DNA of 64,000 bases from Silanimonas sp965368785 (GCA_965368785.1 CBDUOG010000002.1:22381-86380), one strand, 5' to 3'; positions 1 to 9,593 are shown, counted from the stretch's first letter. Program-made: numbers and translations. Notes: a model not told the origin generated them from the letters alone.

Positions 1-166
1 ATCGACTATGAAGTCGAAGGAATCGGTCAAATGGGAAGACGGCGAGACCTATCCGTTAATCAAGATCGAAGTTTCCTCCGCTTCGCACCCGTTCTATACG
101 GGCAAGCAGAAGATGGTGGATACCAGCGGTCGCGTGGACAAGTTCCGCAAGCGCTACGGCAAGTAA
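1..166 (+). CDS. rpmE2: 50S ribosomal protein L31 type B, 3' part
   Basis: The frame is open from the left edge and ends at TAA 164-166, so only the last 54 codons are visible. The visible part contains the family pattern TMKSKE, then a stretch around ASHPFYTGKQK and the C-terminal RVDKFRKRYGK. The CxxC zinc pair of classical L31 sits in the corresponding region in other paralogues and is absent here, which makes this the zinc-independent (type B, C-minus) form that usually replaces the zinc form when zinc is scarce. The start and any Zur operator lie outside the window. A terminator follows directly. Confidence 0.93.
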   Translation, partial: STMKSKESVKWEDGETYPLIKIEVSSASHPFYTGKQKMVDTSGRVDKFRKRYGK

Positions 167-190
167 TCGCTTACATCAGTTTTTGGAAAG

Positions 191-215
191 AGCTGCCTTT
201 GGGCAGCTTTTTTTT
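191..215 (+). terminator. Rho-independent terminator of rpmE2
   Basis: AGCTGCC and GGCAGCT form a 7-bp stem with a 4-base loop, followed by a run of eight T. It lies 25 bases after the rpmE2 stop. Confidence 0.85.
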
Positions 216-276
216 GCCCGAAAATCGCGCGCGCAGGGCAATTTTCATTAATTGTGCTCAGGCAATTGCCGAGCTA

Positions 277-285
277 TGCCATAAT
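277..285 (+). promoter_or_regulatory. Probable gltA promoter (extended -10)
   Basis: TGC followed by CATAAT fits an extended -10 element (TGn plus five of six consensus bases). No good -35 is visible at 17 bases. It lies about 105 bases before the gltA start, leaving a long leader in which I see no known riboswitch. Confidence 0.45.
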
Positions 286-389
286 GTTTTGCTAAAAGCT
301 GCCGATAAAGCAGCCTTGAGTCCCCAAAAAAAACACGCGAATCGTGCATCTCAGAGCGCATACGCGTCAGCTACTAAGGAGAGTCTGAA

Positions 390-1679
390 GTGTCCGATAA
401 CTCCCCCGTCCGCGTGGAATACGCTGGCAAAAACTTTGAACTGCCCGTTCTCAAGGGTAGCCTTGGTGCTCCTTGCGTGGATGTCGGCAAGCTGCCCAAA
501 GAAACTGGACTGTTCACCTATGATCCGGGTTTCACGGCCACGGCAAGCTGCCGCAGCGCGGTTACCTACATCGACGGCGATGAAGGCGTCCTTCTGTATC
601 GCGGTTACCCGATTGAGCAGTTGGCTAAGCACTCGAGCTTTTTGGAAGTGTCCTATCTGCTGATGCATGGCGAGCTGCCCAATCGCACCGAATTTGATGG
701 CTTTGAGCATCAGGTCACCCATCACACGATGATGCATGAGGCGCTCAAGACCTTTCTGGGCGGTTTCCGACACGATGCCCACCCGATGGCCATGTTGTGC
801 GGGATGATTGGCTCTCTGGCAGCGTTCTATCACGACCAGTTGGATCTGCGTGATCCAGCGCAACGGCGTCAGGCCGCGATTCGCTTATTAGCGAAAGTTC
901 CGACTATGGCCGCGGCCTGTTATCGCCACTCGATCGGCTGGCCGATCCGCTATCCGCGCAATAATCTGGAATACGTGAATCGCTTCTTGCACATGATGTT
1001 TGAAGTACCCAGCGAGCCGTTAGAAATGAAACCGGTCGCTGCCAAAGCGATGGACCTACTGTTCATCTTGCACGCTGACCACGAACAAAACGCTTCAACA
1101 TCTACCGTTCGCTTAGTCGGCTCGACCGGCGCCAATCCCTACGCCTGTGTGGCCGCTGGCGTAGCCGCGCTCTGGGGCCCTGCGCACGGTGGTGCCAACG
1201 AAGCCGTTTTGACCATGCTCGAAGAGATCGGTCGACCGGAAAACGTCGACTCGGCCTTGAACAAGGCCAAAGACAAAAGCTCCGAGTTCCGTTTGATGGG
1301 CTTTGGTCACCGCGTATACAAAAATTACGATCCACGCGCAGCGATCATTCGTGAAATGACCCATCAAGTGCTGCAGGAGCTCGGGGTTAATGATCCGATG
1401 TTGGAAGTGGCGATGCGCTTGGAGGAAGCTGCATTGAAGGACGACTATTTCGTTTCGCGCAAGCTTTATCCGAATGTCGATTTCTACTCGGGCATCATTT
1501 ACAAGGCGCTGGGTATCCCGCGTGAAATGTTCACCGTGATGTTCGCATTAGCCCGCACTTCCGGCTGGGTGTCGCATTGGCTTGAGCAGCAAGTTGATCC
1601 GGAAGCAAAGATTGGCCGTCCGCGGCAGATCTATTCCGGGGCAGTTAATCGCGATTACGTGGCCATGGCTAAACGCTAA
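390..1679 (+). CDS. gltA: Citrate synthase (type II, hexameric class)
   Basis: Condenses acetyl-CoA with oxaloacetate to citrate, the entry step of the TCA cycle. The 429-residue length matches the NADH-sensitive gram-negative type II enzymes. Catalytic residues are visible: His266 in GPAHGGANE, His307 in GFGHRVYK and Asp364 in YPNVDFYSG, with HADHEQNASTST before them. The start is GTG at 390, set by AAGGAG at 376-381. Upstream in-frame starts are not needed because the N-terminus aligns with the family. The gene stands alone between two terminators and converges with mrcA. Confidence 0.97.
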   Translation: MSDNSPVRVEYAGKNFELPVLKGSLGAPCVDVGKLPKETGLFTYDPGFTATASCRSAVTYIDGDEGVLLYRGYPIEQLAKHSSFLEVSYLLMHGELPNRTEFDGFEHQVTHHTMMHEALKTFLGGFRHDAHPMAMLCGMIGSLAAFYHDQLDLRDPAQRRQAAIRLLAKVPTMAAACYRHSIGWPIRYPRNNLEYVNRFLHMMFEVPSEPLEMKPVAAKAMDLLFILHADHEQNASTSTVRLVGSTGANPYACVAAGVAALWGPAHGGANEAVLTMLEEIGRPENVDSALNKAKDKSSEFRLMGFGHRVYKNYDPRAAIIREMTHQVLQELGVNDPMLEVAMRLEEAALKDDYFVSRKLYPNVDFYSGIIYKALGIPREMFTVMFALARTSGWVSHWLEQQVDPEAKIGRPRQIYSGAVNRDYVAMAKR

Positions 1680-1694
1680 GCGCGAATCTGCGGA

Positions 1695-1726
1695 TAAAAA
1701 AAGCGCCGGCATGCCGGCGCTTTTTT
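1695..1726. terminator. Bidirectional terminator between gltA and mrcA
   Basis: AAGCGCCGGC/GCCGGCGCTT forms a perfect GC-rich stem with a 2-base loop (AT), flanked by an A run on the left and a T run on the right, so it can stop transcription from both converging genes. Confidence 0.88.
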
Positions 1727-1747
1727 ATTTCGTGTGTTTCCGGGCCG

Positions 1748-4192
1748 CTAAAACACTTCGAATGCCGACTCGGTAATGACTTGTTCGTCGCTAATCAAAC
1801 CCGCCGAAAGAATGCGGTCATAGTCCTCTGTTTTGACGAAATCGACCACTGAATCAGCACTGCCCTCAGGCACCAGCGCACCGCTAACTTTGTCGACGGT
1901 GATGGTCATGATTCCTGACGGTGGTCGCTGGGTATTCGAGGGCTCATCTTTCAGCGCCTCAGCCATAAAGCCAATCCAGATCGGCAGCGCTGCACGGCCA
2001 CCATACTCGCCGCGACCTAAAGGCTCGAAGTCGTCACGACCGACCCAGACAGTAGTGACGGTGTTGCCGCCAAATCCGGAGAACCACGCGTCTCGATGGT
2101 CATTAGTGGAACCCGTTTTACCGCCTACATCGCTGCGTCCCAACACATTGGCTGCAGTGCCGGTGCCGCGCCGAACCACGTCTAATAATAAAGAGTTCAC
2201 CAAAAATGCGGTGCGTTCGTCGATCGCGCGAGGTGCGAGGGTGTAAGGCGGCGGGCCTGCACTGTTGGGGTTGTAGGCGGGGACTTGGGCCGCCTGTCTT
2301 GGTGCTGCCGCCGGACCGAAATTAAACCCGTCTACGACCCGTGACTGAACGCGTTGTTCGCTGCGACGCTCCGGGCAGAACTGGCAAGCAATTGATGGGT
2401 GCATTTTGAAAATCACAGTGCCCTCGCGGTCACTGATTTGATCAATAAAGTGCGGCTCGACAAGCATGCCGCCATTGGCAAAAGCGGTGTAGCCACGTGC
2501 AATCGACAAAGGGGTGAGCGAGGCTGAACCTAATGCCATGGAAAGATTCGGTGGCAGGCTTTGTGATGGAAAACCGAAATTAGTGATGTAACGAGAGGCA
2601 AATTGGACGCCGATTGAATCCAGAATTCGCACTGAAACCAAATTACGCGATTGCACCATCGCTTCACGCAGGCGCATGGGGCCGGCGAAACTCTCGTTAT
2701 CGTTTTGCGGGCGCCATTCTTTGCCGTCGCGTTCGCGAAAAACAACCGGCGCATCCATCACCACTGTGGCCGGACTATAACCACGCTCAAAGGCCGAGGC
2801 ATACACAAACGGCTTAAAGCTGGATCCCGGCTGCCTTTGTGCCTGCGTTGCGCGATTAAATTTATTGAGGTTGAAGCTGAAACCACCGACCAAAGCCTTT
2901 AAAGCACCGGTGTCGGCGTCTAATGAAACCAGCGCAGACTGCGCCTGCGGGATCTGCACGATTTGCGCTGTTCCGTCACTGAGCTTGCGCACTCGCACCA
3001 CATCGCCGCGCTTAAACAGGTCAGTGGCGACTTTGTTGGTCCAGGCCCAGGCAGTCGGTGGCAACGAGCCATTCTCGCCCTGCGCGTTAAGTGTGCCGAG
3101 CTCAGCATCGCTGATGCGCTCAACTAAAACCGTTTCATAGCCCAGAACGCCGGGAACGCTTCGTAGTTTTTCTGATGCCGCTTCGGTACCTGCGGCCAGC
3201 GCTTCGGCATAGTTCGCCTCTGCACTGCGCCAGCCACGTCTTTGATCGTATTCAATCAAGCCTGCGCGCACCGATGTTGCCGCGGCATTTTGATCGTTGC
3301 TCGTTACCGTTGTGACAACGCGATAGCCATCCGTCAGCGCGGAGGGCCCGTAACGCTGTTCCATGAACTGACGAACCATCTCGGCCAGATAAGGCGCTTC
3401 GACTTCGACTGCGGGCTCGTGTGGGCTTGCCTGATCGACGCTGGCCTGAGCTTCGCGCATCTGAGCTTCGCTGATATAGCCCAGCTCGTTCATTCGTCGC
3501 AGAATGTAGTTACGTCGTTCAGTGGCTCGTTTTGGATTGGTAATCGGATTGCCGGTAGAAGGGAATTTAGGCACGCCGGCCAACGTTGCGGATTCAGCCA
3601 GGCTCAGTTCATCAAGACGCTTGCCGTAATAAAATTCGGCAGCAGCGCCAATACCGTAGGCGCGATTACCGAAAAAAATCTTATTCAGATACAGCTCAAG
3701 AATTTCGTCCTTACTCAACTCGCGCTCCATCTTCAGCGCCAGCAGCATTTCCATAAATTTGCGCCGGAAGCTGTATTCGGTGCTCAAAAAGAAGTTTCGC
3801 GCGACCTGCTGGGTGATCGTGCTGCCGCCCGGGACTCGATCATCTGTCGTGCTGGCCAGAAGCCAGATAGCACGTGCAATTCCGCGCCAGTCCAGGCCGC
3901 TATGGGCGTAAAAACGCGAGTCTTCGACCGAGATCACGGCCTGTTTAACGTAATCCGGGATTTCATCAATTTTCGCCGGATATCGGCGCGTTTCACCGAA
4001 TTGGGCGATCAATTTCTCGTCTTGGGAGAAAACTGTCATGGGTACTTGAAGCTCGACATTTTTCAGAACCTGAACGTCCGGAAGTTGCGGTGCAGCAATC
4101 CAGACCAACACCAATAGGGCGACGATGCCCAGTACAGCCAAGCTGAATCCCAGTACGGCCAGGCGACGTATCCATTTGAAAACTCTAGACAT
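1748..4192 (-). CDS. mrcA: Penicillin-binding protein 1A
   Basis: Bifunctional class A PBP that polymerises and cross-links peptidoglycan at the outer face of the inner membrane. A cytoplasmic tail and one membrane segment (about residues 9-33) precede a GT51 glycosyltransferase domain with EDSRFYAH (Glu90), GGSTITQQ and the ELYLNKIFFGNRAYG stretch. An OB-like insert (about 310-415) follows. The transpeptidase domain carries SSFK (Ser457, Lys460), SRN (about 515) and KTGS (692-695). A CxxC pair at 603-606 inside the last domain could bind metal or form a disulfide. At 814 residues it is full length. It is divergent from pilM, the arrangement seen in Pseudomonas and Xanthomonas. Confidence 0.97.
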   Translation of the reverse strand: MSRVFKWIRRLAVLGFSLAVLGIVALLVLVWIAAPQLPDVQVLKNVELQVPMTVFSQDEKLIAQFGETRRYPAKIDEIPDYVKQAVISVEDSRFYAHSGLDWRGIARAIWLLASTTDDRVPGGSTITQQVARNFFLSTEYSFRRKFMEMLLALKMERELSKDEILELYLNKIFFGNRAYGIGAAAEFYYGKRLDELSLAESATLAGVPKFPSTGNPITNPKRATERRNYILRRMNELGYISEAQMREAQASVDQASPHEPAVEVEAPYLAEMVRQFMEQRYGPSALTDGYRVVTTVTSNDQNAAATSVRAGLIEYDQRRGWRSAEANYAEALAAGTEAASEKLRSVPGVLGYETVLVERISDAELGTLNAQGENGSLPPTAWAWTNKVATDLFKRGDVVRVRKLSDGTAQIVQIPQAQSALVSLDADTGALKALVGGFSFNLNKFNRATQAQRQPGSSFKPFVYASAFERGYSPATVVMDAPVVFRERDGKEWRPQNDNESFAGPMRLREAMVQSRNLVSVRILDSIGVQFASRYITNFGFPSQSLPPNLSMALGSASLTPLSIARGYTAFANGGMLVEPHFIDQISDREGTVIFKMHPSIACQFCPERRSEQRVQSRVVDGFNFGPAAAPRQAAQVPAYNPNSAGPPPYTLAPRAIDERTAFLVNSLLLDVVRRGTGTAANVLGRSDVGGKTGSTNDHRDAWFSGFGGNTVTTVWVGRDDFEPLGRGEYGGRAALPIWIGFMAEALKDEPSNTQRPPSGIMTITVDKVSGALVPEGSADSVVDFVKTEDYDRILSAGLISDEQVITESAFEVF

Positions 4193-4341
4193 TTACCAAA
4201 AGACCCAAGTTCGAGGTTATGCACCGAAGTATAGTCTGAGCCGGGCCCGAGAAACCGCCTGACCGAATTTTGACTCAGCTTGCGTTACAGCGAACAAATA
4301 CCCGAAACCGCGAATCCAAGCCCGGAATTTGGAATGGGCTG

Positions 4342-4371
4342 TTGCCATTTGGGTTATTTTCTGTTTTTAAT
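4342..4371 (+). promoter_or_regulatory. Probable sigma-70 promoter of pilMNOPQ
   Basis: TTGCCA at 4342-4347 and TTTAAT at 4366-4371 are separated by 18 bases; each is five of six to consensus. Transcription would begin near 4378, before either candidate pilM start. Confidence 0.5.
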
Positions 4372-4420
4372 GTTACAGCACACGAATTTCGTGTAAATGC
4401 CTGAGGCAAGGGGAGAAACC

Positions 4421-5479
4421 GTGGGTCTCTTCGGATCAAACAATGTACCGTTGGTGGGAATTGACATCAGTTCAACGGCCGTAAAGCTGTTGCAGCTGAC
4501 CCAAACTGGGGGGCGCTATCGCGTCGAGCATTATGCTGTCGAGCCGTTGCCACCCAACGCAGTCGTAGAAAAGAACATCGTCGAAGTTGAGGCGGTGGGG
4601 GAAGCAATCAAGCGCGTGGTTTCGCGCTCGGGTACGCGCGCGAAGTTCGCTGCAGCGGCGGTATCCGGTTCGGCCGTGATTACTAAGGTAATTCCGATGC
4701 AGGCTGATCTCGATGAGGATGCAATGGAGGATCAGGTTCAGGTTGAAGCACCTAACTACATCCCGTATCCGATCGACGAAGTTAATCTGGACTTCGCGGT
4801 GCTTGGCGCCGTTCCGAACAATCCGGAGATGATACAAGTCTTGCTGGCCGCTTCCCGCTCTGAGAATGTCGAATTGCGACAAACCGCTCTGGAGTTGGGT
4901 GGACTTACCGCGAAAGTCATCGACGTTGAAGTTTTTGCGCTGGAAAATGCCTTCGGACTAGTTGCTGATCAGTTGTCTGCGCCGAAAGAGGCAATTATCG
5001 CTCTGGTTGATATCGGCTCGACGATGACGACACTAAATGTCTTGCGCAGTCGGCGCAGCATCTACACGCGCGAACAGGTTTTTGGCGGGAAACAGCTCAC
5101 CGATGAAGTGATGCGTCGCTACGGTCTGAATTATGAAGAAGCCGGCGCTGCCAAGCGTCAGGGTGGATTACCCGAGAGTTATGAGACCGAAGTGCTGGAG
5201 CCATTCAAAGAGGCGCTGGTCCAACAAGTTAGCCGTTTGCTGCAGTTCTTTTACGCCGGTAGTGAATTCAACCGGGTAGACCAAGTGGTTCTGGCGGGTG
5301 GTTGCGCATCGGTCGAAGGAATCGACCGGATGGTTGAGGAGCACTTAGGTGTGCCCACAATTGTCGCCAACCCGTTGGCCAATATGACGGTCGGCCCAAA
5401 AGTAAAGGCGCACGCTTTGGCACAGGACGCACCATCCTTGATGATTGCCTGTGGATTGGCGCTAAGGAGTTTTGACTGA
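4421..5479 (+). CDS. pilM: Type IV pilus inner-membrane platform protein PilM
   Basis: Actin/FtsA-like cytoplasmic protein that binds nucleotide and the cytoplasmic tail of PilN, linking the pilus alignment complex to the inside of the cell. The actin-like phosphate-1 motif VGIDISSTAVK lies near the N-terminus, the phosphate-2 motif ALVDIGSTMT in the middle and an adenosine-type loop VVLAGGCASVEG near the end. I chose GTG at 4421 because AAGGGGAG at 4408-4415 is correctly spaced and the protein then begins GLFG, as in homologues; ATG at 4397 would add eight residues. It overlaps pilN by one base, first gene of pilMNOPQ. Confidence 0.95.
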   Translation: MGLFGSNNVPLVGIDISSTAVKLLQLTQTGGRYRVEHYAVEPLPPNAVVEKNIVEVEAVGEAIKRVVSRSGTRAKFAAAAVSGSAVITKVIPMQADLDEDAMEDQVQVEAPNYIPYPIDEVNLDFAVLGAVPNNPEMIQVLLAASRSENVELRQTALELGGLTAKVIDVEVFALENAFGLVADQLSAPKEAIIALVDIGSTMTTLNVLRSRRSIYTREQVFGGKQLTDEVMRRYGLNYEEAGAAKRQGGLPESYETEVLEPFKEALVQQVSRLLQFFYAGSEFNRVDQVVLAGGCASVEGIDRMVEEHLGVPTIVANPLANMTVGPKVKAHALAQDAPSLMIACGLALRSFD

Positions 5480-6135
5480 TGGCCAAAATTAACCTATTGC
5501 CATGGCGCCTTGAGCGCCGCAAGCAGAAACAAACAGAGTTCATAACCTGGATCGGGTTCGCGGCAATTGCAGCGATCTTAATCTCGCTTCTGGGTTACAT
5601 GTACTACGACGGCCGTATTGAAACTCAGTTGATGCGTAACGAATTGCTGAATACGCGTATTGCCGAGGTAAAGAAAGAAAACGAACAGATCGCCGAGCTG
5701 GAAACCCGTCGTGCGAGTTTGCTTCAACGTAAAGAAGTGATCGAGGGTCTGCAGGCTGATCGTACCCAGAACGTTAGGCTGTTTGACGAGTTGGTGAAGA
5801 GCATCCCCGATGGTGTGCGCCTGTCGTCGATCAAGCAAAATGGAACCGTGCTGATGCTCGACGGGCGCTCGCAATCATTTGCGCGCGTTAGCTCGTATAT
5901 GCGCAATCTGGAAACGTCCGGCTGGATCACTGCGCCAGTGTTGTCTCTGATCGAAGCGAAGGGTGAGGATCGTTCATTGCCATTCCAATTCACGATTCAG
6001 GCTACGCTGACGACCCCGGACGCGAACAAAGCTGAAGGCGAGGAAGATACGACGACAACCGTAACGGCCGGACTAGCCAATGCGAGCGGGTCGGCTGTAG
6101 ATCGCCGTGCCTCGCAAGAGGGAGGACCGGTATGA
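5479..6135 (+). CDS. pilN: Type IV pilus assembly protein PilN
   Basis: Bitopic inner-membrane protein of the pilus alignment subcomplex. The first residues contain INLLPWR, the conserved cytoplasmic motif that docks into PilM, followed by a basic patch and one membrane segment (about residues 22-42). A periplasmic coiled coil (about 48-85) and a ferredoxin-like domain follow. The C-terminal tail after about residue 180 is rich in Thr, Ala and Gly and probably disordered. At 218 residues it is slightly longer than usual because of this tail. Its start overlaps the pilM stop (A of ATG shared with TGA) and its end overlaps pilO by four bases. Confidence 0.95.
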   Translation: MAKINLLPWRLERRKQKQTEFITWIGFAAIAAILISLLGYMYYDGRIETQLMRNELLNTRIAEVKKENEQIAELETRRASLLQRKEVIEGLQADRTQNVRLFDELVKSIPDGVRLSSIKQNGTVLMLDGRSQSFARVSSYMRNLETSGWITAPVLSLIEAKGEDRSLPFQFTIQATLTTPDANKAEGEEDTTTTVTAGLANASGSAVDRRASQEGGPV

Positions 6136-6773
6136 AGAAGCAAGGATTTAACCTAAGCGAACTCGATTTCAACAATGCCGGATCATGGCCGCAATCGGCG
6201 AAAATCGGTGCCTGCGTAATCGTCGCATCGCTAATTGTCTTCTTTGCCTGGTGGTTAATGGTCAAAGATCAGCAAGACCTGCTCACGGTGCATGAAGCTG
6301 AAGAGCAGATTCTGAGGAAGACGTACGAAGAAGAAGCTGCAAAGGCAGCTAATCTTGAGCCGTTGAAACAGCAGCTAGCGCAGATGGAGCAAATGCTTCA
6401 GCAAATGCTGCGGCAGTTGCCGAGTAAAACCGAAATGCCTGACTTGATCGTAGACATCTCACAAACCGCGGTGGCCTCGGGTATTAGTAATGAATTGTTC
6501 CAGCCTGGCGCGGAGCTGCGTAAAGATTTTTATGTTGAGCAGCCAATTAGTCTACGTATGTCAGGCACCTACCATCAGTTCGGTGCGTTTGTCAGCGGCG
6601 TCGCGTCACTTCCGCGTGTGGTGATCATGACCATGCACGATATTGCGTTGAAGCCGAAGGATGACAAATCCAGCGTTTTGGAAATGCAGGGAACCATCAA
6701 GACCTATCGTTACTTAGATGAAACCGAACTCGCTGAAAGTGCTGTGCCGGCGCCTGCAGGAGTACGCAAATGA
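6132..6773 (+). CDS. pilO: Type IV pilus assembly protein PilO
   Basis: Partner of PilN; the two form heterodimers in the inner membrane and bind PilP. A short cytoplasmic tail precedes one membrane segment (about residues 24-45), a periplasmic coiled coil rich in Glu, Gln and Met (about 50-100) and a PilO-type ferredoxin-fold domain with SLRMSGTYHQFGAFVSG. At 213 residues the length is typical. ATG overlaps the pilN stop by four bases, and the pilP start overlaps its own stop in the same way, indicating translational coupling. Confidence 0.95.
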   Translation: MKKQGFNLSELDFNNAGSWPQSAKIGACVIVASLIVFFAWWLMVKDQQDLLTVHEAEEQILRKTYEEEAAKAANLEPLKQQLAQMEQMLQQMLRQLPSKTEMPDLIVDISQTAVASGISNELFQPGAELRKDFYVEQPISLRMSGTYHQFGAFVSGVASLPRVVIMTMHDIALKPKDDKSSVLEMQGTIKTYRYLDETELAESAVPAPAGVRK

Positions 6774-7312
6774 AATTAGCAATTAGCTCAACTCGAGACA
6801 TGCGTTACTTAGCGATGGCACTGCTTGCCGCGGTACTCGTAACTGCGTGCTCGCAGGGTACCGAAGATATTGAAATGTGGATTGCTGAAGTTCGTGAGCG
6901 CGCAGCGCCACCGCTGGATCCGTTGCCGGTTATCCGTCAGTACGAATCAGTGGAATATTCAGCGCAATCTATGCGCGATCCGTTCAGTGCGCCCGCCAAT
7001 TTAAATGAGGCCGGCGGCGGACCAGATGCGGATCGCCGCAAGGAACTGCTCGAAGCATTTCCGTTAGATTCGTTAGATATGGTTGGAACGATCGGCGAAG
7101 GTAATTCGCTTGTTGGCTTGGTACTAGCCCCTGATGAAGTGGTGTATCGAGTGAAGTTTGGTAATTACTTGGGCCAGAGTGAAGGCAGAATCACCGGGAT
7201 TTACGAAGACCGGATTGAGCTAGTCGAGTTGGTTTCTGATGGTGCGGGTGGATGGCTTGAACGACAAGCCGGGCTCGCACTTGAAGATACTCCGGTTGGT
7301 TCCGATAAATAA
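6770..7312 (+). CDS. pilP: Type IV pilus lipoprotein PilP
   Basis: Inner-membrane lipoprotein that connects the PilN/PilO dimer to the N-domains of the PilQ secretin. A signal sequence ends in the lipobox LVTAC, with the lipidated Cys near residue 27. A linker with the family stretch YSAQSMRDPFSAP follows, then a small beta-sandwich homology domain (about residues 95-165) with LDMVGTIG and YRVKFGNYLG. The stop lies 19 bases before the pilQ ATG. At 180 residues it is normal for the family. Confidence 0.94.
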   Translation: MKLAISSTRDMRYLAMALLAAVLVTACSQGTEDIEMWIAEVRERAAPPLDPLPVIRQYESVEYSAQSMRDPFSAPANLNEAGGGPDADRRKELLEAFPLDSLDMVGTIGEGNSLVGLVLAPDEVVYRVKFGNYLGQSEGRITGIYEDRIELVELVSDGAGGWLERQAGLALEDTPVGSDK

Positions 7313-7331
7313 TTGGTTGGGAGACAGCAAC

Positions 7332-9569
7332 ATGACCACATCGACTCAAATCGTCCAGAGCCGCAATGCTTTCGGCGCAATCATCGCTCTGCTCGCATTT
7401 GCCGGCCTGGTGCTGGCAATGCCGGCATCAGCGGCGAATACGCTCAAAGACATTAGCTACTCAGCCAGCCCTAGTGGCAAGGTGGATATCACCTTGGAAT
7501 TCGCGCAAGAGGTTGGCGCGGTAAACGCATTCTCAACCGATTCGCCACCGCGCATTGCCATTGATTTCCTGGAAACCTCGAATTCATTCGAAAAACGGCG
7601 CTTGCCGATTGGCAGTGGATCAGCTTCAGCGGTTAGTGCAGTGCAGGCCGGCGATCGCACGCGTGTCGTGGTGGACCTGTTTCAGAACTCGGGTTACACC
7701 ACGCGCAGCACCGGAAATATTCTGGTTCTGTCGATTGAGCCCACTGCCGGTTCCCGACCGACAGCTGCTCAAGCAATGGCGAATCCGGGCGATCCGACCA
7801 AGCGACCGGCCGATGCCATCGCAATCAGCAACATCGATTTCCGTCGTGGAGACGATGGCTCAGGTCGAGTCATTATCAAGTTTGACAATGCCGGCGCTAT
7901 TGCCGACATGCGCACAGAACAGGGCAAGGTAATGGTTGATGTGGCCAACGCCAAGCTGCCTGAGGAGCTTCGCCGTCGACTGGATGTTCGTGACTTTGCA
8001 ACCCCGGTGGTCGGTGTAGAGCCGAGCTCCAATGGTGCCGGTACACGCCTGCTTATTGCCGCTGAAGGTTCGTTTAATTCCAGCGCATACCAAACGGGTA
8101 ACGAGTACGTAGTCGAGATCACTCCGAAATACACGCAAGCGCAAATTGACGGCCCGACTCGAGTTGGCGCTGCGGCCGCTGCTGAACAACAAAAGGGTTA
8201 CAACGGCAAGCCGGTGACCTTTAATTTCCAAGATGTGCCGGTTCGCACTGTTCTGCAATTGATTGCTGAAGAAACCAACATCAACGTGGTTGCTTCTGAC
8301 ACCGTTGTTGGTAACGTCACGCTGCGTTTGATCAATGTTCCGTGGGATCAGGCTTTGGATATCGTACTGCGTTCAAAAGCCCTTGATAAGCGTCGCGACG
8401 GAAACGTCATCTGGGTTGCCCCGCAAAAAGAAATTGCGGATTACGAGCAAGCCAAAGAGGATGCCCGTATTGCCATTGAAAACCGCGCTGAGCTGGTTAC
8501 CGAATATATACCGATCAACTACGGCAGCGCTTCGGACATTGCCGAATTGCTCACCGAGAAGAGCAAACAGGGTAATGCCGGTGGTGGCGGTCAAGCAGGT
8601 GGTGGTGAGCAGGGCCAGGTTGCACGTGGCTTCTTGTCGAACCGCGGCAGTGTGAGTTTTGACACCCGCACCAACACGCTGCTGGTTATTGACATTCCGA
8701 AGAAGCTTCAGGAAATTCGTGAGATGGTCACGTTGCTCGACCGTCCGGTTGATCAAGTGCTTATCGAGGCACGCATCGTTATCGCCAATGAAAACTTTGC
8801 CCGCGACCTGGGTGTGCGCTTCGGTGTCACCAACTGGGATCTGGGTAATGCCGACCAGAATGACTTAGTCATCGGCGGCAGCCTGGGTGCCAATGATGCA
8901 ACCGCCAACAGCTTCTTTGGAGCGATCTCTGATCCTACCCAGGACTTTGAGGTTACCCATGCTCCTTTTGTAAACATGCCGGTTACCAATCCAGCAGGCG
9001 CGTTCGCAGTCAGCATTCTGCGTGCCAGCCATCTGCTCGAGTATGAATTCTCAGCACTGCAAGAAGAGCAGCGCGGTGAGGTCGTTGCTAACCCGCGTGT
9101 AATTACCGCTAACCAACAAAAAGCCGAGATCATTCAAGGCGACGAAATTGGTTATGTAACCGTACAGGCCGGCCAAGGTGTTGCCACCCAGACGGTGCAA
9201 TTTAAAGAGGCTCTGCTGAAGTTGACGGTAACGCCGACGATCACCCAGGACAATCGCGTGTTCTTGAACATGCAGGTTAAAAAGGACGAGCTGGCAGCAT
9301 TCCTGCAGACCTCGGCGGGTTCGATTCCGCAGATTACGCGTCGCGAAGTAAACACTGCGGTGTTGGTCGAGAATGGCCAGACCGTGGTAGTGGGCGGCGT
9401 GTATGAGTTTGAATCACGCGAAGATGTGTCAAAGGTGCCATTCCTGGGCGATATCCCATTTCTGGGGAATCTGTTCAAGAGCAAGGGCCGGTCAAATTCA
9501 AAGGCTGAATTGCTGATCTTTGTGACACCGCGCATACTGCAAGTTGCGGGCACCCCTCGCCGTAACTGA
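7332..9569 (+). CDS. pilQ: Type IV pilus secretin PilQ
   Basis: Outer-membrane secretin through which the pilus passes. A signal peptide ends after MPASAA. Two AMIN domains (about residues 40-130 and 160-260), which bind peptidoglycan, are followed by an STN/N0 domain (FNFQDVPVRTVLQLI), a secretin N1 domain with a glycine-rich insert (GGGGQAGGGEQG) and the secretin barrel with VVANPRVITANQQKAEI and VPFLGDIPFLGNLF. I chose ATG 7332, preceded by GGGAGACAG and giving an N-terminal signal peptide; an upstream alternative would run through pilP. The protein is 745 residues. A terminator follows, ending the operon. Confidence 0.95.
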   Translation: MTTSTQIVQSRNAFGAIIALLAFAGLVLAMPASAANTLKDISYSASPSGKVDITLEFAQEVGAVNAFSTDSPPRIAIDFLETSNSFEKRRLPIGSGSASAVSAVQAGDRTRVVVDLFQNSGYTTRSTGNILVLSIEPTAGSRPTAAQAMANPGDPTKRPADAIAISNIDFRRGDDGSGRVIIKFDNAGAIADMRTEQGKVMVDVANAKLPEELRRRLDVRDFATPVVGVEPSSNGAGTRLLIAAEGSFNSSAYQTGNEYVVEITPKYTQAQIDGPTRVGAAAAAEQQKGYNGKPVTFNFQDVPVRTVLQLIAEETNINVVASDTVVGNVTLRLINVPWDQALDIVLRSKALDKRRDGNVIWVAPQKEIADYEQAKEDARIAIENRAELVTEYIPINYGSASDIAELLTEKSKQGNAGGGGQAGGGEQGQVARGFLSNRGSVSFDTRTNTLLVIDIPKKLQEIREMVTLLDRPVDQVLIEARIVIANENFARDLGVRFGVTNWDLGNADQNDLVIGGSLGANDATANSFFGAISDPTQDFEVTHAPFVNMPVTNPAGAFAVSILRASHLLEYEFSALQEEQRGEVVANPRVITANQQKAEIIQGDEIGYVTVQAGQGVATQTVQFKEALLKLTVTPTITQDNRVFLNMQVKKDELAAFLQTSAGSIPQITRREVNTAVLVENGQTVVVGGVYEFESREDVSKVPFLGDIPFLGNLFKSKGRSNSKAELLIFVTPRILQVAGTPRRN

Positions 9570-9593
9570 TACGCGCATTTAAGTATCAACAAA

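Noticed and set aside
3242..4117. 291-codon open frame on the plus strand inside mrcA
   Set aside because: It is antisense to a complete PBP1A with all motifs and its translation has no recognisable domain or plausible start signal.
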